From JAFALK01 sp042701975 (GTDB lineage: Bacteria; Pseudomonadota; Gammaproteobacteria; Burkholderiales; Burkholderiaceae_C), in the NCBI GenBank assembly GCA_042701975.1, contig CP170561.1, positions 1,674,001 to 1,738,000 of the forward strand: DNA of 64,000 bases. Reading direction: 5' to 3'. Positions 1-8,986 of this stretch are shown here, piece after piece. Under the pieces are notes generated by a model. The model was not told where the DNA came from. It saw nothing but the letters and a program-made list of their open reading frames with translations, and did not search any database. Position numbers and translations under genes: made by a program. Positions within the stretch are counted from its first letter, which is position 1, and every line of letters begins with the position of its first letter.

Positions 1-1
1 G

Positions 2-934
2 CCTGCGGCCAGCATGGGTGGTGCTGTTTACCTGAAGGATGCACAAACAGCTAACGAACTTATGCGATGCGCCGACATTGCGATGTATGCGGCCAAGGTA
101 AGTGGCCAGCCGTTCTGCCCATACTCAGAGGAGATGGATTCGTTCTCACCGGATCGGCTGGCGATGAAGGCTGAGCTGGCCACGGCGATCCGCGAAGGCG
201 CGCTGCATCTCGTCTATCAGCCCAAGGTACGGTTGAGCGATGGTCGCATGGTGGGGTGCGAAGCGCTGGCGCGTTGGGTAGATCCGGTAAGAGGCCCCGT
301 CTCACCTGCCATCTTCATTCCGGTGGTGGAGCGCAGCGAACTCATCCATCCATTTACCGAGTACGTGCTGCGAGCAGCCCTGGCTCAGGCAGCGACCTGG
401 CGTGCCGCAGGCCGTGAAGTTCCAATCGGTGTGAACATCAGCGCCAACAATTTGCACGACGACCGGTTCATCGACAAGGTCGTCGACTTGCTACAGCGCA
501 GCGGAACGCCGCCGCATCTGCTGGAGTTGGAGATCACTGAGAGCGCGGTGATGCGAAGCCCGGAAGCAACCGTCGAGCGGTTGCGCGAATTGCGCAACCT
601 AGGACTGCAGCTTTCCATCGACGACTTCGGGACCGGACATGCCTCGTTGGCGTACCTCAAGCACCTACCGGTGCATACATTGAAGATTGACAAGGCTTTC
701 GTCTCAGAACTGAGCTCCGACGTCGCTGATAGGCGGATCGTGTCCAGTGCCATTCAGTTAGCGCACGACTTCGGCATGACCGTCGTGGCCGAGGGAGTCG
801 AGTCGGAAGATGCGGCAGCCATTCTTCGAGAATACGGCTGTGACTACGCGCAGGGATACCATTTTGCAAAGCCGCTTATGGCGGGAGATCTTGAGGCGAG
901 CTGGCACGTCAGGGCCGCTCACGATGTGGCGTAG
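2..934 (+). CDS. GGDEF-EAL protein, C-terminal part (c-di-GMP phosphodiesterase)
   Basis: The gene is cut by the window start; 310 C-terminal residues are visible. The first ~35 residues match the end of a GGDEF domain (ADIAMYAAK), and the rest is a full EAL domain, which hydrolyses cyclic di-GMP to pGpG. The expected catalytic and metal residues are visible: the EAL motif in CEALARW, the Asn in NIS, the Glu in ELEITES, the DDFGTG loop, the Lys in LKIDKAF and the Glu in VAEGVES. The phosphodiesterase half therefore looks active. Whether the GGDEF half is active, and what sensor lies further upstream, cannot be seen. Confidence 0.93.
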   Translation, partial: PAASMGGAVYLKDAQTANELMRCADIAMYAAKVSGQPFCPYSEEMDSFSPDRLAMKAELATAIREGALHLVYQPKVRLSDGRMVGCEALARWVDPVRGPVSPAIFIPVVERSELIHPFTEYVLRAALAQAATWRAAGREVPIGVNISANNLHDDRFIDKVVDLLQRSGTPPHLLELEITESAVMRSPEATVERLRELRNLGLQLSIDDFGTGHASLAYLKHLPVHTLKIDKAFVSELSSDVADRRIVSSAIQLAHDFGMTVVAEGVESEDAAAILREYGCDYAQGYHFAKPLMAGDLEASWHVRAAHDVA

Positions 935-1443
935 TTCACCGCTCACGAACGGCCGCTTTCGCGCGCTGAATTTGAGACTTCTTCGTACCGCCTTGGGTGA
1001 ATGAAGCCGTCCGTAGATGTGCGCGAAAGGCAATGCAAAGGCCCGGCTACAAGCAGATCACCGCGGCCCCGTGATTCGGTCTCCGTTCATCTTTTTTCTC
1101 AGCCTGATCACATATGGCGGTATTTTTGCGCTCGTGAATCAGTTGTTCGGTCTCGGTGCGGCCCAAGCCCTCTTGCCTTCCGGCTGGTCTGTCACCAAAC
1201 GCGTACCACCGACGACAGACGCAGATGATGAAGACGCCGATGGCAAGGGCTGCATAGAATCTTGGGATTCCTCTCCTGCCTTCAGAACGCGCAAGCCCTT
1301 GATTCCTAACGGACTCGGGGGCTTTTTTGCTCTCGAACGCATCGCTGAGTCCGTTGAACTGACAACGCCAGACACGCACACCGCGGCCCGTTCAGCGTCT
1401 AGACTCGCCGGCAAATCACCCCGCCGCAGGCGTTCATGGCCGC
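935..1443. other. Intergenic region, no convincing gene
   Basis: About 500 bp lie between the EAL gene and the isomerase-like gene. A minus-strand frame (1047-1379) would encode 110 residues with one hydrophobic segment (FYAALAIGVFIICV), but I recognise no family and see no good ribosome binding site. AAGCCC at 1293-1298 and GGGCTT at 1319-1324 run into six T's, a weak terminator-like pattern with a 20-nt loop. Base composition is less GC-rich than the neighbouring genes. Confidence 0.4.
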
Positions 1444-2352
<909 letters not shown>

Positions 2353-2407
2353 TCCCTGGGCATGCCCCCCCTGAACCCGCTCTTCACCGCAACAGCACGC
2401 ACACCCG

Positions 2408-3286
2408 ATGACACGACTCCTGAGCTCCCTCTCCTGGCTGCTGACCCTCGGCATCGCCCCTGTCGCCTCCGCTGCACCCGGCGCGCCTGCGTACCCACCG
2501 CACACGATCTCCAACTCGCTGCTGCGCCCATTGCCCACCACCGCCGACGGCCGAACCTACCAACTCCACATCCACCTCCCCGCCTCCTTCGCCAAGGAGC
2601 CCAAGCGCCGCTACCCGGTCCTCTACCTGACCGATGCCTACTGGGACTTCCCCACCGTCGTCGCGTCCTACGACAACATGGTCTACGACAAGGTGCTGCC
2701 GGAGTTCATCGTTGTGGGCCTCGGGTATGCGGGGCAGGACCTCGACTACGACGCGCTGCGCCTGTGGGAACTCTCGCCGGTGCCGATGAAGGGCAAGGAA
2801 GACAGCAGCGGCCACGCGGACCGCTTCCTCGGCACGCTGGAGCAGCAGATCATTCCCTTGGTGGAACGCGAGTACCGCGCCGATCCGAAGCACCGCTTCC
2901 TGGCCGGCAGTTCGCTGGGTGGGCTGTTCGCGCTCTACGCGATGTACGCCAAGCCGGCGCTGTTCGAGGGCTATATCGCCGCCAGCCCGGCGGTCGTGGT
3001 GGGCGGCGACTGGATCATCGGCCAGGCCAAGGCCTATGCCGCCACGGGCAAGCCGATCAACGCGCGGCTCTACGTGACCGGCGCTGAGTACGAGTGGCCG
3101 GGCTTTCTGGCGGGCATCAAGCGCTACCAGGCGCTGCTCCCCGAGCTGAAGCACCCGGGCCTGGCCTGGCAGAGCCGCATCATCGATGGCGAACGCCACG
3201 CGGGCACCAAGGCCGAGAGCTATGCGCGGGGCATGCGCTTTGTGTTCGAGCCGTTGGCGCCGGAAACGGGACCGTCGAAGGATTGA
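2408..3286 (+). CDS. Secreted esterase, EsteraseD/IroE-type alpha/beta hydrolase
   Basis: 292 residues with a Sec signal peptide ending near VASA-AP. The alpha/beta hydrolase fold of the esterase D family is shown by YPVLYLTDAYWDF, the nucleophile elbow GSSLGG near residue 165 and a C-terminal His in GERHAG. Relatives include ferric-siderophore esterases (IroE/Fes type) and other carboxylesterases, and the substrate cannot be assigned. It lies just downstream of the Tat isomerase-like gene, possibly co-transcribed. A second member of the family is at 28237-29109. Confidence 0.85.
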   Translation: MTRLLSSLSWLLTLGIAPVASAAPGAPAYPPHTISNSLLRPLPTTADGRTYQLHIHLPASFAKEPKRRYPVLYLTDAYWDFPTVVASYDNMVYDKVLPEFIVVGLGYAGQDLDYDALRLWELSPVPMKGKEDSSGHADRFLGTLEQQIIPLVEREYRADPKHRFLAGSSLGGLFALYAMYAKPALFEGYIAASPAVVVGGDWIIGQAKAYAATGKPINARLYVTGAEYEWPGFLAGIKRYQALLPELKHPGLAWQSRIIDGERHAGTKAESYARGMRFVFEPLAPETGPSKD

Positions 3287-3298
3287 GTTGGCGCGCGG

Positions 3299-3754
3299 TC
3301 AGCGCGCCTTGCGCAGCGCTTCCAGCTTCGCCGCCACTTCCTTCTTGCCGGCGCCGCGCAGGGCAGCAATCGCGGCCAGGTGCTTGGCGCGCGGCTGCGT
3401 GCGGCCGCTTTCCCAGGCGTAGATCGACTGGCCCGTCGTGCCGACGAGCAGGCCGAAATCCGCGGCCGAGAGGCCCAGGCGCTTGCGGTTGGTGGCCAGG
3501 CCACCGGCGCGGAAGCGCAGGCCGGTGCTGTCTTCTTCGTCAGCGGCTTCGGCGACTGCGGCAGGGCGGACGGCACGCTGGCCCTTGGCCAGGGCGTTGA
3601 CCCGCTTCTCCAGCTCGCGGAGCTGGCGCTTCAGGACCGCGATCTCGCTGCGATGCGAGGACACGGTTTTCTTGAGGGTTTCGATCTCCGCTTTCGACTC
3701 CTTGCGAGCCAGACGGGAAATCTCAGTCTTTAGCAGGTGGGCAATGTTCGGCAT
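3299..3754 (-). CDS. Xre-type HTH protein with N-terminal coiled coil
   Basis: 151 residues from the ATG at 3754; the frame stays open further upstream, but the conserved-looking start is MPNIAHLLK. The N-terminal half is Lys/Glu-rich with heptad spacing (KAEIETLKKT to LRELEKRV), a likely dimerising coiled coil. The C-terminal half is a Cro/C1-type helix-turn-helix (LGLSAADFGLLVGTTGQSIY, then AWESGRTQPR). It is probably a DNA-binding regulator with unknown targets. It is divergent from the FAD oxidoreductase and convergent with the esterase. Confidence 0.8.
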   Translation of the reverse strand: MPNIAHLLKTEISRLARKESKAEIETLKKTVSSHRSEIAVLKRQLRELEKRVNALAKGQRAVRPAAVAEAADEEDSTGLRFRAGGLATNRKRLGLSAADFGLLVGTTGQSIYAWESGRTQPRAKHLAAIAALRGAGKKEVAAKLEALRKAR

Positions 3755-3882
3755 GGCCGGATTGTGCGCGATCCGAACACACCTGCGGGTAACCCGGTCC
3801 CTGTTCGTAGGGCGCCCGCGCCTGGCTTGTGTCTTATTCTGCAAGCCAATCGGCAAACTCGACGCACAAACGGGGCAGGCAG

Positions 3883-5004
3883 GTGGATCAGGGCGGCATA
3901 GAGGAACAACAAGAGGTCGACTGCGTCGTCATCGGCGCGGGCGTCGTCGGCCTTGCGGTAGCACGGGCGCTGGCGCAACGCGGGCTGGAGACGGTGCTGC
4001 TGGAGGGCGAACGCGCCGTCGGCCAGGGCACGAGCTCGCGCAACAGCGAGGTCATCCACGCCGGCCTGTATTACGTGCCCGGCTCGCTCAAGGCTGAGCT
4101 CTGCGTGCGCGGCCGGCGGCTGCTGTACGAGTTCTGTGCCGAGCATGGCGTTGAGCATCGTCGCTCGGGCAAGCTGATCGTTGCCACCTCGGGCGAACAG
4201 ATGGAGACGCTGGAGCGGCTGCAGCGAACCGGGGTCACGAACGGCGTGGAAGGCCTGAGCCTGCGCACCGCAGCCGAAGCCATCGCGCTCGAACCGGCCC
4301 TGCACTGCGTGGCCGCGCTGGAGAGCGCCAGCACCGGCATCGTCGACAGCCACGGCCTGATGCTGGCCTTGCAGGGCGATTTCGAGCGCGCGGGCGGCAT
4401 GCTGGCGCTGGAGTCGCCGGTGCTGGGCGGCGAATGCGCGGCGGATGGCATCACCCTGCATGTCGGCGGCGCCGAGCCAATGAGCTTGCGCGCCGGCATC
4501 GTCGTCAACAGCGCTGGCTTGCACGCACCCCACCTGGCGCGATCGCTGCGCGGCCTGGCGCCTGAGCAAGTGCCGCAGACTTTCATGGCCAAGGGCAGCT
4601 ACTTCAGCTTGGGCGGCCGGTCGCCGTTCTCGCGGCTCATCTATCCCGTACCGGAGCCGGGCGGGCTGGGCGTTCATCTGACGCTGGATCTCGGCGGACA
4701 GGCGCGCTTCGGCCCCGACGTGGAATGGGTGGAGTCGCTCGACTACCGCGTCGATCCGGCGCGTGCGACCGGCTTTTATGCCTCGATCCGGCGCTACTGG
4801 CCGGGCCTGGCGGACGGCGCGCTGCAGCCGGCCTATTCAGGCATCCGGCCCAAGCTGGCGGGGCCGGGAAGCGCGGCGCAGGATTTCATGATCCAGGGTC
4901 CGCGTGAACACGGCGTTTGCGGGCTCGTGAACCTGTTCGGCATCGAATCGCCAGGGCTGACTTCGGCCCTGGCGATTGCCGAGCGCGTGGCCGCACTCGT
5001 CTAG
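3883..5004 (+). CDS. FAD-dependent oxidoreductase, L-2-hydroxyglutarate oxidase-like
   Basis: About 373 residues from a GTG at 3883 that follows a purine-rich stretch (GGGGCAGG). A GTG at 3829 would add 18 poorly conserved-looking residues. The dinucleotide fold (VVIGAGVVGLAVARAL) and the RNSEVIHAG segment are typical of DAO-family enzymes close to LhgO, which oxidise L-2-hydroxyglutarate or related 2-hydroxy acids with electrons going to the quinone pool. The C-terminal FGIESPGLTSA motif is also typical. The TAG stop codon lies in the target duplication of the following IS481-type element, so insertion left the protein intact. Confidence 0.85.
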   Translation: MDQGGIEEQQEVDCVVIGAGVVGLAVARALAQRGLETVLLEGERAVGQGTSSRNSEVIHAGLYYVPGSLKAELCVRGRRLLYEFCAEHGVEHRRSGKLIVATSGEQMETLERLQRTGVTNGVEGLSLRTAAEAIALEPALHCVAALESASTGIVDSHGLMLALQGDFERAGGMLALESPVLGGECAADGITLHVGGAEPMSLRAGIVVNSAGLHAPHLARSLRGLAPEQVPQTFMAKGSYFSLGGRSPFSRLIYPVPEPGGLGVHLTLDLGGQARFGPDVEWVESLDYRVDPARATGFYASIRRYWPGLADGALQPAYSGIRPKLAGPGSAAQDFMIQGPREHGVCGLVNLFGIESPGLTSALAIAERVAALV

Positions 5005-5005
5005 T
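5000..5005. repeat. Left target-site duplication of IS481-type element
   Basis: TCTAGT directly precedes the left end of the element and recurs at 6049-6054. It matches the NCTAGN target preference known for IS481. The TAG inside it is the stop codon of the upstream oxidoreductase. Confidence 0.88.
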
Positions 5006-6048
5006 TGTGAAGTTCCAATAGGTTGTATCGGGTGTTCACCCGGACTGCTTCTGAGAGACTGGAAATCGCCAAACCCCCAGTCAGCTCAGGAGGACAGCCA
5101 GGATGAACATTCATAAGAATGCCCGATTGACCTACGCGCGTCGAATCGAAATGGTTCAGGACATCACGTTGCGAGGCCAATCTGTGGCGCAGGCAGCGAC
5201 GACGCATGGCGTCAGCGAGATGACCACCCGCAAATGGCTCGGGCGCTATCTTGCTCAGGGGGAGGTGGCGTTGTTCGACAAGTCCTCACGGCCGCAGAAG
5301 TCCCCCAATGCCATCGACGCAAACAAGGCGCTGGCCATTGTCGAGTTGCGCCGCAAGCTCATGCTTCAAGCAGACATCGCCTCCAGCCTGGCCGTTTCCA
5401 AGGCCACAGTCAGCCGTGTGCTCAGGAGAGCGGGCTTGTCCAAGCTCAGCGACCTGCGCCCGGCCGAGCCGGTCGTGCGCTATGAACACGAGGCGCCAGG
5501 GGATCTGCTGCACATCGACACCAAGAGGCTGGGGCGGATCGAGCGGCCCAGTCATCGCGTGACAGGCAATCGGGCCGATACGTTCGGTGGCGCTGGCTGG
5601 GAGGTCCTGTTCGTCGCCGTGGACGATCACGCTCGCATTGGCTTCACGCAGATGCATCCGGATGAGCGCAAGACCAGCGCTGTGGCCTTCCTGCAGGCTT
5701 CAGTGAGCTACTACGCGGGGCTGGGCATCACGGTGCGAGCGCTGCTGACCGACAACGGTTCGCCGTTCAGGTCAAAGGACTTCAAACAGGCCTGCTCAGA
5801 GCTGAACATCAAGCATCGCTTCACACGGGCCTACCGTCCGCAAACCAACGGCAAGGCAGAGCGGTTCATCCAGTCCGCACTGCGCGAATGGGCCTACGGC
5901 CAGACCTACCAGCATTCGCGCGATAGAGCCAACGCGCTGACGCGTTGGATTCATCACTACAACTGGCATCGCCCACATCACGGCATTGGATGCCGTCCGC
6001 CTATGTCCCGTCTTCCTGACTCAGGCAACAACGTCTTGACTCTTCACA
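5006..6048 (+). mobile_element. IS481-family insertion sequence, complete (1043 bp)
   Basis: The element starts with TGTGAAG at 5006 and ends with CTTCACA at 6048, giving imperfect terminal inverted repeats of about 22 bp: after TGTGAAG, both ends share CAA and GTTGT at matching positions. It carries one transposase gene and is bracketed by TCTAGT on both sides. Intact ends, an intact gene and a perfect duplication suggest a fairly recent insertion that may still be mobile. Confidence 0.9.
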
Positions 6049-6053
6049 TCTAG
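5103..6053 (+). CDS. IS481-family transposase
   Basis: 316 residues. The N-terminus has a helix-turn-helix region (QAATTHGVSEMTTRKWLGRY) and the core is an rve integrase domain with the DDE triad: Asp in HIDTKRL, Asp in LTDNGSPF and Glu in NGKAERF. The start ATG follows GGAGGACAGCC. The reading frame crosses the right end of the element: the last codon is completed by, and the TAG stop is supplied by, the flanking target duplication (6049-6054). Because the target is NCTAGN, a stop codon is guaranteed at each insertion. Confidence 0.95.
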   Translation: MNIHKNARLTYARRIEMVQDITLRGQSVAQAATTHGVSEMTTRKWLGRYLAQGEVALFDKSSRPQKSPNAIDANKALAIVELRRKLMLQADIASSLAVSKATVSRVLRRAGLSKLSDLRPAEPVVRYEHEAPGDLLHIDTKRLGRIERPSHRVTGNRADTFGGAGWEVLFVAVDDHARIGFTQMHPDERKTSAVAFLQASVSYYAGLGITVRALLTDNGSPFRSKDFKQACSELNIKHRFTRAYRPQTNGKAERFIQSALREWAYGQTYQHSRDRANALTRWIHHYNWHRPHHGIGCRPPMSRLPDSGNNVLTLHI

Positions 6054-6054
6054 T
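6049..6054. repeat. Right target-site duplication of IS481-type element
   Basis: TCTAGT is identical to 5000-5005. Removing the element and one copy restores a continuous sequence running from the oxidoreductase stop codon into the intergenic region before the YXWGX-type lipoprotein gene. Confidence 0.88.
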
Positions 6055-6093
6055 TCAGCTCGGCCACGCTCAGTGGCGTTCGTTCAGTGGCGC

Positions 6094-6426
6094 TCAGTGA
6101 CGTTCCCAGTGGCCCTGGTCCAGGCGCCAGCCACCTTGCACGCGCACCCAGCTGTGCGGCACCCAGTGGTGGCCGGGGCGGGGCGCTTCCCAATGGCCGG
6201 CAACCCAGGTGTGGCGGCCGCCGACCCAGTTCCAATAGCCGCCGATCCAGACATAGCCGTAGACCGGCGCGACGTCATGGATCTCGACTTCCGGCGCGGG
6301 CGGCGCCACGGTGACGATGGCGCTCTCGGCCACGTAGCCGGGGCGGGCCGGGACGACGACGCAGCCGCTCAGCGCGGTGGCGAGTGTGGCTGCAGCAAGA
6401 AGGGTGGCGGTCAGGGTCGTTCTCAT
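6094..6426 (-). CDS. YXWGX/WxxGxW repeat lipoprotein
   Basis: 110 residues from the ATG at 6426, preceded by AAGGAG at good spacing. The signal peptide ends in a lipobox (ALSGC), so the mature protein is probably lipid-anchored. The mature part is built of Trp/Gly/His-rich repeats (VWIGGYWNW, TWVAGHWEAPRPGHHW, GGWRLDQGHWERH), as in YXWGX-box envelope proteins of proteobacteria. The function of the family is unclear. The 3' end is flanked by short imperfect repeats of CAGTGGCG. It is convergent with the IS element. Confidence 0.82.
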   Translation of the reverse strand: MRTTLTATLLAAATLATALSGCVVVPARPGYVAESAIVTVAPPAPEVEIHDVAPVYGYVWIGGYWNWVGGRHTWVAGHWEAPRPGHHWVPHSWVRVQGGWRLDQGHWERH

Positions 6427-6584
6427 GGAGGGCTCCTTAGGGGTGGAGATGGCATCCATTGAACGCCAGAGCCGCGCGGCGCGGTGACGGCCTTTACCGA
6501 TCGAAACCAAAAAGCGACGGCGCAGCCGCAAGTCGCGGTTTGCGCCGTCAGTGGCTTCCGACGCGATGGTGGATCAGCGTCGGT

Positions 6585-8388
6585 TCAAAAGGTTTCCCAG
6601 TCGCCTTCGGCGCCGTCGGTTTTGGCCGGCTTGGCGGCCACGGGCGCGGCGCCGAGTGCCACTGGAGCCGCCGTGCGAGGCGCCGCGCGTGCGACGGGCT
6701 TGGGCGCCGCGGCAGCGGCAGCGGCGGGCTTCTTCACCGCAGCCCTGCCAGCCGCGGGCTTGGTCGCTGCGACGGGGACTGGCTTGCTCGGTGGCGCCGC
6801 TGCTGCCACCGCCTTGTGCTGTGGCTCCGTGTCCTTGACCTTGAAGATGCTGACCACCTCGGACAATCGCGCGGCCTGCTCGCGCAGCGATTGCGCGGCA
6901 GCGGCCGATTCCTCGACCAGTGCGGCATTGCTCTGCGTCATCTGGTCCAGGTTGTTCACGGCCAGGTTGACCTGCGAGATGCCGTCACGCTGCTCGGTGG
7001 CGGCAGAGGCGATCTCGCCGATCATGTCCGTCACGCGGCGCACGCTGGTGACGATCTCGTTCATCACCTCGCCGGTCTGGTGGACGAGGCCCGCGCCCGA
7101 CTCGACGCGCTCGACCGAGGCGCCGATCAGGCTCTTGATTTCCTTGGCCGCTTCCGCCGAACGCTGCGCCAGCGAGCGCACCTCGCCGGCCACGACCGCG
7201 AAGCCGCGGCCCTGTTCACCGGCACGCGCCGCTTCCACAGCGGCGTTCAGCGCCAGGATGTTGGTCTGGAAGGCAATGCCGTCGATCACGCCAATGATGT
7301 CGCCGATCTTGCGCGAGCTGGCGGTGATCTCGTCCATGTTGCTGACGACCTGGGCCACCACGGCGCCGCCCCCGCGCGGCCGATTCGGCGGCCGAGTGAG
7401 CGAGCTGGTTGGCCTGGCGCGCCACGTCCGCGCTGTTGGAGACGGTGCCCGTCAGCTCTTCCATCGAGCTGGCGGTCTGTTCCAGGTTGGAGGCAGTCTG
7501 CTCGGTGCGGGCGGAGAGGTCTTGATTGCCATTGGCGATCTCGGCCGAGGCACTGGAGACGGACTCAACACCCTGGCGCACCTCGCCCACCACCGTGCGC
7601 AGCTTGGCCACCATTTCGTCCAGCGCGCCGAGCAGCTGGCCGAACTCGTCCTGGCGCTGCGAGTGCGCGCGCGAGGTGAGGTCGCCACCGGCGATGCGCC
7701 GCGCCATGCCGATGGCCTGGCCCAGCGGCTGCTGGATCGAGCGGATCAGCAGCGCCGCGCCGCCGCTGACCAGCAGCAGCAACGCGCCGATGCCGAGCGC
7801 GGCGATCATGATGTTCTGGCGGCGCAGATCGCCGATGTGCTGCTGCAGCTGCGCCTTGAGCTCGTCCTGGTGTGTCAGGAACTCCCGCAGCGAGGCGAGG
7901 TAGGCCTGCTGCGCGGGTTCGAACTTCTGCTTGACCACGTCGTTGGCCGCTGCCGCGTCGCTGGCGCTGCGTACGGCGCCCAGCGTCTGGCGCATGGCGT
8001 CGCGCTGTTCCTTGGTGCGCTGGATCAGTTTCTGTTCGGCGCTGTCGAGCTCCTGCTTCTCCAGCGCGTCGACGGTCTTGTTGATCTCGGCCGACGTGGA
8101 CGCGATGCCGTCCTCAAACGCCGCTGAGAGCATGGCGTCCGTGCTCAGTGCCATTGCCAGCTGGCGCGCAGCATTGGTCGAGGCCAGCGTGGACCAGCGC
8201 GAGACGAGGGCGGCCTTGGCGTCGTGGCGGTCGGTCTCCGCGTCGCTCATCGCCTGCAGCTGGCCGCTGCGCGCGCCAACCAGCATCACGATGCCGATCA
8301 GGCCCAAGGCCACCACGCCCACGGCCAGCCAAAGTCGCTGCGCCACACCGATCCGGCTCAGGAGGCTCGTCGCCGCTTGACCACTCAT
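6585..8388 (-). pseudogene. Methyl-accepting chemotaxis protein, frameshifted
   Basis: The start ATG is at 8388. The first frame gives a transmembrane segment (LWLAVGVVALGLIGIVML), a four-helix periplasmic sensor, a second membrane segment, a HAMP domain and the start of the signalling domain. At the C run 7369-7373 one extra base shifts the frame; the continuing frame (from 7361 down to 6585) holds the conserved tip (VIDGIAFQTNILALNAAVEA) and an Ala/Pro/Lys-rich linker ending in DWETF, like the CheR/CheB docking pentapeptide NWETF of enterobacterial receptors. Deleting one C restores SAARGGAVVAQV. It is either a sequencing error or a recent mutation. Confidence 0.88.
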
Positions 8389-8538
8389 CTTGTCGTCCCC
8401 TCGGAAAGTTGTATGAAAACGAATCCGCGGAAGATAACCGTTGGGTACGGCGGCAATGAGCTTTGGCAGAGCACCGCCCGGGCCTTGCGTGAAATCCTGG
8501 GGCTTTGTCGGGGCCGCAGCCGTGTGCGGCGTGCAGGA

Positions 8539-8985
8539 TTACCAGCTGCCGGTGTTGGGCATCGACGACCAGGGCTCGGCCGGGGGCAGGGCGGCGCCGT
8601 CCTGCAGCAGCTCGATGGAGATCTGGTCTGGCGAGCGCACGAAGGCCATGCGGCCGTCGCGCGGCGGCCGCAGGATCGTCACGCCGTGCTCCTGCAGGCG
8701 TGCGCAGGTGGCGTAGATGTCCTTCACCGCCAGGGCCACGTGGCCGAAGTTGCGCCCGCCCGTGTAGGCCTCGGCCTTGCCGTCGGCATCGGGCCAGTTG
8801 TAGGTCAGCTCGATCTGCGGCTGGTAGGGGCCGGCCTCGTCGTCCGGCGCGGCCAGGTAGACGAGGGTGAAGCGGCCCGCCTCGTAGGCGTTGCGGCGCA
8901 CCTCGACCAGTCCCAGCGCATCGCGGTAGAACTTCATCGAGGCTTCGAGATCGGCCACGCGGACCATGGTGTGCAGGTATTTCAT
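8539..8985 (-). CDS. gloA: Lactoylglutathione lyase (glyoxalase I)
   Basis: 148 residues. It converts the methylglyoxal-glutathione hemithioacetal to S-lactoylglutathione, in the cytosol. The four metal ligands of bacterial glyoxalase I are visible: His in YLHTMVRV, Glu in QIELTYNW, His in FGHVALAV and Glu in SIELLQ. The length is close to E. coli GloA, with a slightly longer tail. The start chosen is the ATG at 8985, one base after the stop of the upstream acyltransferase, which implies co-transcription and possibly translational coupling. Confidence 0.93.
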   Translation of the reverse strand: MKYLHTMVRVADLEASMKFYRDALGLVEVRRNAYEAGRFTLVYLAAPDDEAGPYQPQIELTYNWPDADGKAEAYTGGRNFGHVALAVKDIYATCARLQEHGVTILRPPRDGRMAFVRSPDQISIELLQDGAALPPAEPWSSMPNTGSW

Positions 8986-8986
8986 C

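Noticed and set aside
6061..6112. Short CAGTGGCG repeats beside the YXWGX-type gene
   Set aside because: Only a few imperfect copies derived from the His-Trp-Glu-Arg-His coding end; likely local duplication rather than a regulatory array.
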